Shown in pieces: positions 11,601 through 23,600 of a DNA stretch of 64,000 bases. The position numbers and the translations under genes are program-made. Below the pieces are notes generated by a model. That model had not been told where the DNA came from and did not search any database. It was given only the letters and a program-made list of their open reading frames with translations. The DNA comes from Struthio camelus (lineage: Eukaryota > Chordata > Aves > Struthioniformes > Struthionidae): the NCBI RefSeq assembly GCF_040807025.1, contig NC_090944.1:114346738-114410737 (forward strand). Direction: 5' to 3'. Position 1 is the first letter of the stretch; each line of letters opens with the position of its first letter.

Positions 11601-14600
11601 TGCACTGGCAGCCCTTAAGGGCTCTCTGAGGACTGAACTTGCTGATTACGTTCCCATCTTGCAAGGGATGCTTGTCATTGGGGTAGCAGGGCATAGGAGT
11701 GGATGGAACTGACTGGGGGTTTCCTTTTCCCCTCCCCCCCCCCTTCATTTTTGAGCCCCTTCTGAGGCGCATAATGAGCCTTGCATTCTCCATGAGAAAG
11801 CAAGAACAGAGGGAGAGACGAGGAGAGAGAGGTCTTGGAGGAGAGGCCTCCGTTCCACCCTGAGATTGAGAGCCCAGCCTCTAGGAGAAGCTATGTGTTT
11901 GAGGAGGCAGAGCAGATAACAAGGGAGGTCTACTTCTAAATGTCCCAGCTCATTCAAGAGTTTAATCAAAGCTGTGCATTATCTATACAGCCTCCCCACT
12001 GCCACAGCTCCATCACTGCTCCACACCTAATACCTGAGTGCTTCCATTGCTTACAGATAATGTCAGAGGAAATGATTGCTGGCCCAAATGCTGAATTGGC
12101 TGCTCCTCTGTTTACCTTTCTCTAGACTTTCCTTGCCCTCCTCTGCTTTTTTAGGGGATCTGTGGAGAGGAGCACTGGATGGAGGAGCAAGTGAAACCCT
12201 GGTAGGGATTAGGAAAGGATATGGGTGGCTGATGGAAGAGCATCCAAAAATTGTAGGAGCTTTTGGCATGCCAGGAAGTGATGACTGGGATCAAAACGCC
12301 AGCAGCTGACCCTGGGAAGAAGGCTGGAGCCAGCCCGCTCTGCAGATGGCTAGTGCTGGACAAGGCATTTCTCTACAGCACGTTTGCCACTCAGGCAGGA
12401 CAAGGGGCTTGCTGCTCAGCTTGCTCATCATGGGGAGGAGTGGCATTGTGCTGGAGGGGAGACCCTGTCCTGTGGATTTCAAATTCATTTCTTTCATAGT
12501 GGTCTTGAAATCCTGCACTCTGGTAGGTAGTAGAAACAGGCCTTAGACATGGGGTTTAGATCTGTATTCAAAGAGGCTTCAGAGCTGGGCTGGGGAACAG
12601 GGTCTCGATTTCCTTTGAGGGCTGAAAGAGGCTATATGTTTTGTTCAGAGAACGCTGTGAAAGGGCCTTGTGAATTAGGCTTCAAAGGCAGGAGGGAAGG
12701 AAAAGGTTATTCCTGGAGAACTCTGAACTCCAGCTGAGGTCACTTCTGAACATCCAGGTGCCTGATATGAGCTGGAGGTTTATTTAGGCCATAGTTATAC
12801 AATCGGCACCTCTGCTATTTATGTCTTCCTTGCTAGGTACCCTTTGCCTCTTTGGAGTCACCCACTTCTGCCCTGGTATAGACACCTCATTTATACCAGT
12901 AGAACTGTTTCCGTGGCTGTGTTGAGAACTGATTCAGCTGGAAAAAATAACCCAGCAAAACTAAATGCATGGGCTTCACTGTCTCTGCTTTTTTCTTTTT
13001 TTTCTCCTGGTTTTTCCTGGTTGGATCTGTTCTCTGGTCTGGTTTACTGTCTCAGTGCTTGAGCAGCTGTGCTTGCGGAGCAGGGAAGAGGGTGCTTGTG
13101 CTAATGCTGCTGCTGTATGTTAGCTTGTACTCCCAATTAGGTGGTGCTGACGTATGGTTTATGAGTGACTGTCCTCTTGCATCTTTTGTGAGGAACCTTT
13201 CACCTGTGCTTGTAGTGTGATGCCCTTGGGTTGTACTAGACAGTTATTTACATTTTTAAGGGCATTGTATTTTTTGTAGAGAATGATTTATAGTTCCTAG
13301 ATGTAAATGAATGTGCTGCTGTGCTGTTGGTTTACAGGTTGTGTATGATCCATGTGGCTGATTGAGTTTAAAATTAATAAAGAAAGTAAGTTCTTTCAAA
13401 TGATGAATGATGTTAATTGGTTTGGGTAGACTGTAAATGCTTTCTCTTGCCTGAAGGGGAGACTTTTTTCAAACTCTGATATTACCAATAGAGAATGGGA
13501 CTTTGAGGGAAAGAATTCATAACCATCAAATGCTAAACTGGCTGTATTAGAGTAATGACTATCTTTGCCTGACTTTCCACCTAATGCTGTGTGTGTATGG
13601 TTTTTTTCATATAAAGGCAAAACATGTAACTTTTTTCACATGCCAGTGTTTCATCTCTATGTTGAGAGTTAATAGCATTAACTGCTTGTTTTATGTTTTA
13701 ATAGGAAGTCAGAACTGAAATTCACCTTTTGAGCTTTATTTTATTGTTTGAGCGTGCCTTACATTGCTTTCCCTTAACAGACAAAATTCAGATACAATCA
13801 CACAGGAACTCAGTTCTTCGAGATTAGAAAAACCAGGCCTCTAAGTGGGTAAGTATCTCTAGAAGTGATCTAGTGTCCTGTGACCCAGATGAACACTGAA
13901 GGCAACCTGCTGGTGTGAAGCAATGTAGCACTGTGGCATGGGAGGGCTGTCTCACCAGTGCCACAAGCTGCCTTGTCAGGGCCCAACTGTACATACTGCT
14001 GCCTTTGCGAGGAGGGTCCCTTCCTACTGCCAGCTGGCAAATGGACCCATGGAGAGCCAGCAAGTGGAAGAGCTGGTTTCACTCAGCAACCCCAAGGGAG
14101 CACCCGCCTAGCTGCAGGCCAAAGCTGAAAGTACATGGCTGGAAAAACTTTCAGTCCGTTGGAAAAACTCTCAGTCCCTGTCTGTCGGTGTTTGGTTGGG
14201 AGCACCAGGGTGTTTTTATGGAAACTGTAAGTGCTGATGTTCTAGTTGTGGTGTATTGTCCTTTCTTGATGATAAGAGATCAACTATGCAAAATGCTACA
14301 GGGGTTTTGATCTTGTCTTGGGCTCAGTTCTTTCCCCTGGAGGATCATAATGAATCATTTAAGGCCATGGCCTTGCTTCTCTCTTGCTGTTCACCTTGCC
14401 ATTTTTGCCACGTGGTTGATTCATGCTTTGTTCGACAATGAAATGTGCAATACAAGTATGAGGGTGTGTGAAGGGAGCCTGGCAGCAGAGCTGGGATCCC
14501 TGGCATTTAAGAACCGCATCATAATTATGATAGCGCTGTAATAGGACCCAGTAACTTGGCTGACTAGGGCAGGAAGTGATGCTGGCAACATCGTGCTTTT

Positions 14601-17600
14601 ATTTAGGAGGAAATTTAGATAACCAGAGTGTAATTATTCCTGTGGCTTATGCTGTTTCCTTTTCCCCAGCTATCTGCTGTTAATCTAATGATCTTTTGCT
14701 GTAAATTCCAGTTCTCATCACAGAGCTAGACTTTAGGTTTTCACCTTGCTGACAGCAGTCTCTCACGCTCCTTTTCTTCATGTGATTTTTCACTGACTGC
14801 CAGGTGGAACTTTTTTAGAATACATTTTGTGCCTTGAATGATGGATGTGTTTATAGAAGCTTAAAAACAATTTTCAGACTGGTCACTCATTTTTAAATTT
14901 TTTCTCATTATGCTTTTCCAAGGAAATGGAGGATGAAAATGGATTTTGTTCAGAATTTACTGCTTGAAAGGTTCACATTCTCCTGAGCTGGGTAAAGGTC
15001 TGGCTTAAGAGGACTGTACTTCTTCCTGAAAGTGAACCAGTGTAATGATCACCTCTGGAGATGCACCTGTGCCTTTGGATCCTCTTTGAAGTGGTCAAAT
15101 TTCTCCTCTTTACCTGCCTTAGTATTTCTAGCTTGGCAACTCTTATTTGATTTCTCTCCTTGTTGTGTTCCCATAAGGATTTCTGTGAGTGACTATGTGG
15201 TGACATGACTTCTGCAGAGTTATTGAGAGTGCACCTGGAAATGTTCTAATGTCTGGGGGTCGTGCCGGTGGTTTGTCAGGCACAGGTGCTTCCACCTGGC
15301 CTATGTTGGACATTCACAGCATTAAATCCATTAATTTTTGCCTGTCCTTGTTTGTTCTTTGTCCTAATGGATTAGAAATTACCAGGAGAGGTAAGAGTAG
15401 TGAAGCTGTGAAGAGCATACTTAAGAGCCCCAAACCTATCATACTGCAGTGAGGCTCGAGAGCTTACCCTGCCTGTTTCCTCAGCTGAGAAAAGGGGAAT
15501 AGCACTTTGATCTCCCTGTAAGGTTCTTAAAGACCTTCCTATGTCATCCTGGGTCTGAGCTGAAGTATATGGCTGTCTGTTCGCACCAGCTGAGGATATA
15601 GCCTCATGCAGTTGTCCTTGGTGATTTGTTTTCCTTCTGCTAGTCCCATTTTTCATCGGAGTTTAAAAAACACCCACATGTGTGATTTTTTTTTTTTTTT
15701 TTTTTTCCTGGGAGGTGTCCTGTTTTACAAGAAAATCTGAGCTATGTCTTTGAGCCACTTTGTTCTGTGCTGTTGCCTGGCATATGAGCCATAAGCTGGA
15801 GGAGTTTGTCTGGAAGGTGTTTTATAACTTCTAGCACAGTAACAACAGGCTTCTTGTGCTGAGGCAACAAGGGTTGCTTTTGACAAATCTGCTGTGGTGT
15901 GTGAATGGCTGTGCAAGCTGCTGAGCAGTAGGCAATATAATGGGGAGGGAGAAGAGTGAAATGAGAGAGCTGTTCCAGCATCCTCGCCAAACCTCACTGT
16001 AGTCGAGGAGAGAACTGCACCAGGAGCAAGAATGCCGGCATTCCTCCAAATGCTGCTGACAGCCTCTGTTATTTGTTACTCTTATTATTAGCCAAGGCCT
16101 TGAACTCAGCCTAGGGAATGGCACAGGAAGAGTATAGGATTTCTTGCTCTTACTGGTTGAATAACAGTCGTGCACCTGCATGACCAAGTTTGTATTAGCA
16201 AGTCAGTCCTGCAAGAAACTGAGTGCCTTCAATTTCACCTGACTCTTGGAAGCAGAGGTTGTTCCAAGATCCTGGGTTTATTGATATTAAACATATTGCT
16301 TATTTGGTATTTTAATACCTTCATTAGCTCCCAGCCTTTATAAGATCTTTGGCTGCCTTTCTTCAAGAGAGCAATGACTGGACGCAAAGAAGCTGGGTGC
16401 TAGGTGGAAATTGAATATTCATAAATTAATGTGAAAGTGTCCTAAAACAGCTGGGATGTATGAACGAGCATTTCTGTTATGGAGGGACGACTACATATTA
16501 TGGGGTTTTATGATCAGTGTCGGTGTGATCCATGAGGGAATAAAAATGCCTGACTGGCTTAGGAAGAAGGGCGTAAATTATCTATAGGTGACTCATAACA
16601 TTAAGGGAGACAGGCTTGACATGATTCAGTATTTAAAATCTCTGTTGAGAAAAGTCACTGTTAGCTATCAGCTTGCATCTAGACTACCAGCCACCCTTTG
16701 AATTTGTCTAGGCTAGAGATAACACTTTTGAGAATGTTAGATTTCTGTTGACATAGCTTTGTAAGTCAGGGTGGTAGAGATGCGGTTGAACAAACTGTGT
16801 GTGTTGTCCCTGTTGTACAGGCAAACTGCTTCTGAAAATGAATCTCTTCTTGCCTGGGTTTGCTCTGCTTGCACAAAATCTAGATTTACAGGTGTAGCTA
16901 GACCCACTTTAGGAGTGCTTTGCCAGTATAATATACAGGTATCTTGTCCCAGGACAATGTTCTTAGCATAGCCTTAGTGATGTACTCCTTTATACTAGAG
17001 AAGTAAAGTTCACCGTTTGGAGTTCTTCTGCTCTACATGTGATATGTGTACGTCAGTGATATGAGTGTTTTAAACATTTGCTGATAGACCTTTTTTTCCC
17101 TGTACAGCATCATCCTGGCAAAACCTACCTTACAGCTTTTGCTGGTACAACCATTCTGATAAAAACTGGGACCTTTAACTGAAATTGTCATTCTTCAGAA
17201 CTCCTGAGCACAGATCCTGTAAGAACTTCTGAAGGAATGTATTTCTGGGTATTTAGTAATGTCTATAGCTATTAGTTAAACGCTAACAAACTTGTGTTAC
17301 TGGCTTTACAATGAGCTATGAACTCTCTGCAAGTTTCTATGCTCACAGATGTGAGCCACAAATGAGGAACAAACATCTTTGTCCTGCACAAAGTAACTGG
17401 AGAGGATCTAGATAAGCTTGGAGTTGTGCTGTTCCCTACAGCTAATTGTGAACTGATCAACTCTAAATCGAGCGAAAACTGATGTTTGGGTAGATTTTTA
17501 GGAGCTTTGAGAAATTACAGCTCAGAAGCCATTCTGTAAAGATGGAGAAATTCTGTGACTGCAAATATAATGGATAATCAGTTGCAATAAAAGAGTGCAA

Positions 17601-20600
17601 TAAAAGCAGTCATGTGGGGATTATGCAACTGAATAACAAGGAAGAAAAAAATACTGTTTACACACACCATGTTATTAAGGAACCCTGATGGAGCTGTAAA
17701 GAAAAATTGGCTCATACCATTGTCAGACAATAGACTTGAGAAGGCGTTTGAACATCTGCTGCTGCTCTCTCACACAGAGGGGGAATGTTACAGATATGTT
17801 GCCGTATTGAGCATGTTGTAGAAGCGCTTTTGCCATTGACACAGACTTATATTGGTAAGATTCAAGATAACAGTAGCTGCTCCATTGTGGGTTGGGTTTT
17901 TGTTTTTTTGTTCTGTTTTTAAATCTCCTTTATCTCCTATTGGTGCCTTTTACTTCTTTCTGTTTCATTAGGAAGAATAAAACTGTTGGGAGCCTTAGGA
18001 GAACTTGAGAGGAGGGAGGTTTTTATGCACCAGGGCCTGGGGAAGGAGAGCTTGGTGGAAAATCTGTGCTGGAGATCTTGCTAGTTCAAAGCTTATTAAA
18101 GTCTGTGGGAGCCTTTCTGCTGCAGGTAATGGGCTACTTCTCCTAAGCCTGGTCATCTCTGTGAGGTGACCCAAGAGTGGTGGGTGCCACCTGGCAAGAT
18201 CCTCCAGTGTTGAGCATAGCCACTAGAACTACTAGAGCTGATTAAGGGATGCACTCTGGCCCCACCACTCACAAATAAGGAAGAACTCTTTGCAGATGTG
18301 AAAGTCAGCTGCACAGACTATGAGATGGAGGAGTCTGAGATCCTGAGAGAAGTGAGCAAGATGAAGAACAGAATTATGGACTTCAGGAGAGCAAATGTTG
18401 GCTTGTCGAGGGATCTGCTTGGCAGGATCCCATGGCAAGACTGCCCTGAAGGGCAAAGGTGCCCAGGAGAGCTCTAGTTGGGCTGGGAGGGCAGTGCTTG
18501 ACCCTGTCTGTGCTGTGCTGCATGTTCATCAGTGTTGTCTTAAGCTGCCTGGCAGGACTCATGGACCAGTGATGAAGCATCTAAAAATAAGGGTATAATC
18601 TGTGAGCTCTAACAATGGTATGTGGTGGTCTCCTGTTTCTTAAAAGGCGTGCTAAAAGATTTGAAGCTTTTTCTAACCTGTATATGAGATAGGGTATCCT
18701 ACTAAAAAGTCATGGAACAAAAGGAAATCATGGTTCCCATGAAAATTCTGCAGTCACTGACACCTTAAAATGAAAAGTAGCCTAAAGAGGCAAACCCAAT
18801 CCCTGTACAAGTCCTCTCTTGGTGCAGAAAGCCAGGGAAACAATCCAAGTGGGCTCCTAAAGCTGTTGAAAGGAATTTGAATCAATTTGCAAGGAAACTT
18901 AACATCTGACACAGTGGGATAACAATTTGGGAGTGAGATAAAGTAGGGAAAGGATGAGTCAAAGAGTACTTATAGTGAATTGTTTTCAGATGAGCAGAGT
19001 GCAATACAGTTTCTCCAAGATCTCTTAGAGAACTGACAAGCAACCTCCAAACCATTAACACGCAGAGTGTGGGAAGGATGGGTGCTGTTGTGGAATACTG
19101 GGGAAGGCAAAGATATCAGCCTTTAAATAAGGAAACAGGTGGGTCTACTTTTTTTCGGTTTAATCTGCAGTTTCTGGAAGGATGCCAGAGCAAATATTCA
19201 CATGCCTGGAACATAATGAGGCGATAAGTAACGGGCAACATGAATTTAGTTTGACACTTTGTTTCTGACAATTGAATTCCTTTCTGTGAGAGTGTAAGAG
19301 CTTTTGTGAAGAGGGGGGAAGTTGTAGAAGTGATAACTCTTCACTTTTGTGTGGCTTTTGACGGCTCCAAATAAGCCTGGAAGTGTGGTCTAAATGAAAT
19401 TGTTTTGAGGTAAGGACCCAACCTGGTGTCAAAACTGTACTTAGGAAGTAATACTTAGCCAGTGGCTTGTTCTGCACCTAGCAGAATTTCTGAAGTGGGG
19501 TTTACAGTATCTGTCACAGTGATGGTGCTAGTCACTGTTTGCATTAATAATATGGATAAGGCTAATCATTTGCTAATAAATCTGTTTTACGGTCCAAGCT
19601 GGAGAAGGTGATAAGGCCTTTGCAAGGTGGAGTTGGGATTCAGAATGATCTTGGAGAGTAAGAGAGATGGACTGGAACAAACAGGCAGTAGTTTAATACA
19701 GGCAAATGCAGAGCATGGATTTGGGAATAGTCAGCTGTGGAAACACACAATGGAGAACTTAAGGTCAGTTTTGCAGAGAAGGATCTGGTATCTAAAGCAG
19801 ACATGTCAACAGGGAGAAAGACAGCACATAGGCTAGTTGAGATAGCGTATTGAACGTTACATTCCGAATCTAATTGGTCTGTTTGTATTGGTGTGTTGGG
19901 CTCTGCTGAATGACTGAGGGATCCGCATCAGTTGAAGAGATTCCGAAGGAAAGTGACAAACATTGCCCAAAGTCTAAAAAAATACAACCTAGAAGGAAAG
20001 CTTTGAGAAAACTCTGGGTTTGCTTTTTCACATTTACAGATGAGAGAGGATAGTCTACAGCCTTCTGCATATACAAACAAAGGTCTTTTCCAAGAAGAAA
20101 GATGATAAATGCTCTTTATGTCCATTGTGGATAGCAGAAATAGCAACTGGCTTAAACTGTAAAAAAAGATTTGGGTTAAACTTTAGGGGACCTTCTTAGA
20201 TGCAAGGATAAGTAGAGAGGATAGGTGAACTGGTGCATTCCAGAGCCTTAGAGAACCTATTTAGGAATAGATTGGAAAAACATCTATGAGGAGTGATTTA
20301 GATTTAGCTTATATTACCTTGGGACAGAAGGCTGGCTTAGGTGTTCTGAAGACTTTGGTTATAATTGCAAATACAGTTTTTAAGGCCCTGCTTGGTCCAA
20401 AACCTTTTAAAAGTAATAGACCGTGAGGGTCTATTGGCCTGAGTCATCCATTTAGATTCTCTGGTCTGTGATGCAAATGCAGAGGAAAAGGAAAAATATT
20501 TTCTGAATACTGCTGAGGACTCTGGGATACATATCATGCTTGTGGGGGTGTGCAAGAGTAGTGTTTCTGGAGACCAGAGTCCTCAGGACTCAGTTTAGCC

Positions 20601-23600
20601 CTTGCCTGGCTTCATTGTTTTGCTCCCTCAGCTTACTTCAATGCTGAATTGAAGGGGAAGGGAAAAGTCTGGCCTTCTGGGCTGTTTAGTGGCTGCTTTG
20701 GGCTGTTTAGTGGCTGCTTTGGGCTGTTTAGTGGCTGCTTTGGGCTGTTTAGTGGCTGCTTTGGGCTGTTTAGTGGCTGCTTTGGGCTGTTTAGTGGCTG
20801 CTTTGGGCTGTTTAGTGGCTGCTTTGGGCTGTTTAGTGGCTGCTTTGGGCAGCAATGTCATCATCCTGTGGCTCGCACAGCAGCCTTGTTGTATGCGACT
20901 TGCAATAAACTGGTTTGTTTTGTGGGTGCAAGTGAAAGCCTGTTAACTGATCATTGGTAACTTCTCGTGGTCATTGCTATCCTTCCACAGATTCTTATCT
21001 TAATCTTGATTCAGGTGCCTTGGCTGTTCCTGAGCTGCTGTGTGGCCACTGAGTGCCTGCTCACCACCTTGCTCCACTTTGGGGTGAGACCTGGGCATGC
21101 TCTCCTGCACAGGAGCCTCCCTGTGGAGGAAGCTGGAGCCCAGGAGCTAGAAGACCTGTGGGTACTCTGGACAGATCTAGACAACTTTGGGGGATGAGGA
21201 GATTGGACCTCAGGCCTTTCCGTCTGCATGTGCTCTGGACTTCTCTTCCAGACCCTCCTTTCAGGCGCTGCTGCAATATCTGTATCCTGACGCTTTAAGC
21301 GGGAGTTAGGACTGAAGGACTACTTGAGGCCTCTTCCAACCTGAATTATTCTATGTGCCTATGTGAAGGGAAGGCAGGGCTGCCGTTAGCCTCTGAAGGG
21401 AAAGCTACTGTATGTGTGCTCTAGCAGATGGCATGTTTTTAAGCAGGCAGAATGACTCTCATACTGAATTTAAATCTGTCTTAATAGCCTTTTAGCATCT
21501 TGAAGAGCTGTATTTCAAAACCGGTGAGTTTGTGGCTTGCCACAATAAAGTATGTTAAATACAACTAGGTATTCAGTGCAAGTATTGCTGTGACAGATGA
21601 GTTGGTACTAACTTGATTGCTCGTTTAGGCAACTTTGGATTTGGAAGAAGAATGCTTTGTGAAGACTCCTGGCTATGGAGTAGTCCTTAATGTTGTATCC
21701 ATGCTGATGGCATTTTGAATTCATAATAATAGTGAACTTGCAAAAGCAAGTATTAAGAGACCTGATGCTGCACGTGATGGAGAGGCTGTTACTCCAGGCC
21801 TAGTGTATGCAGCGGTTGTCTTGTTGCACAACTCCCACACAGTTCCTATGTTTATGTGCGGATAGGGGGCTCAGTGAGCTGTGGACCTAAGGAAAAGGTG
21901 CTGGCCCTGGATCTTCAGGCACCCGTCGTACTAAATGGCTTGAAACTTTGCAACTTAAGCGTTTCCCTGCCTCTGATACAGTGCTCTGCCACACTTAGAA
22001 CTGGGACGTTTTTTTCCTGAAGTTAAAAGTTAAGAAATTCAGTGGATCTTGTTGTTTGTGGCTGTCTCCTGTGGATTTTCCTCACGTACTGCTCTTCCTA
22101 ACTGACAGGAGATTTTGCAGTAGCTGTTGCTCTGACTAGCACCAAGGAGGCACTGTGGGGAAGTGAAGGGGCCCCATTGTGTGCTCTTGCCACAGCTGTT
22201 ACTTGCTTCCAGTGGGGAGGTTTCTGTTGCTGATTGTGAGCATGTAGGAGGCAGACTAGCTCCAATTTGTCTTCTGCACTGCAGGCAGAGTGTAAAGGGC
22301 TGTTTACGAACAAAAAGATAATTTCTAACTTCGATAAATTGAGTACAGAGTCACACTGTGACAGGCAGTAATAACCCAGCAAGCTGTCTTGCCATTTGTG
22401 CTGAATATAAGGTTTAAATGCATAGGATAGGTGAATTAGTGGAGAAAAATAGAATTCTAATGGTTTGAGATGTGTATTTTTAACCTTATCTCTAGTACCA
22501 GTATTTATCATTTAATATGATAAAACTATCCCCCCTTAATGCAGGGATCTCTTTACAAAGTTCTTTTTGGGAAAAGGTAGGGTTAGAGAGGACTTCAAAA
22601 TAAGAGTCATCCTTTGTTTTGGTTTTTAGCTTTTTGTTTAACATGGAAATCTGACACTTTCCTCTGGCCTCTTTTTGTCCCCTTCCAGGGCGTGTGTAGT
22701 ATGTTGGTGTGTGTCTGTGTCTTTTTTATTTGGGGGGTGAATGTGTTTTTTATGAAAAGGAAAAGGGGGCCTCGTTGCCGGTGGGACAGTGTCAGAGATG
22801 TGGCAGGATGGCCCTTCTTCAGCTGAGCTGAAACTAAATTGCTAGTTTCTTGTCACAATGTTGTCCCTGCCAGCTAAGGCTACTCCAAAGACAGGGTCCA
22901 GATAGTAGCTAAACTTTGGGGACTTCCCAAGACCTTGGGGATATCTTCCTGCATTCCTGTAGGAAACCCTGAATTTCTTGCCTCTTTTCCTATCCGTTTG
23001 GAAAGGGGTAGCAGTGGCAAGATGATAGCCCAGTTTGCAGTGATGTGCAGTGTCTGTGGTGTTAGAGCTTTCTGCAGAGTAGACTTCAGTTAAAAAACAC
23101 TAGCCCTATTTTAAATTACTGTATCCTCCCTGCATCTATAGCCATAGAGCCTTCCTTAAGTGGGAAGGGAAATTTGGTCATATAACCTTTCGCCCCTCTG
23201 TTTTTTCCGGAAGAGAACCAGGAGTGTTTTAGAAATGAGCTAAATTGGTCCTGATGTGTGAGCTTGCACAATTATCGTCTTGCAGCTCAGCAGGGTGTTG
23301 TGATACAGTACAGGTATCTGATTCTTAGACTAAGTGAGGACCCTTTGATTCCTGTCAGCTGTTCTGACTGAAAGGACTGAAAACTTCTTTGTTTCCATCA
23401 TAGGTTAATGGAGACAGCAAGAGAAATGACCAGGGAGTCCTTACCTATCAAATGCCTTGAAGCCGTTATCCTGGGGATGTATCCTTTCACATGTCTGTTT
23501 TTCTCCACTGGAGCACTGTTTAATATATTGCCTTTCCTGGATGCTGTTTGAGATGTTCACAGCCAAAGGTGAGTGTAAACAGCTTGGAGGCTCTCCAGGG

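Noticed and set aside
20649-20960. Open frames encoding GLFSGCF or LVAALGC 7-residue repeats
   Set aside because: They are produced by the 21-bp minisatellite, whose length is divisible by three, so several frames are open together. There is no promoter or coding context.
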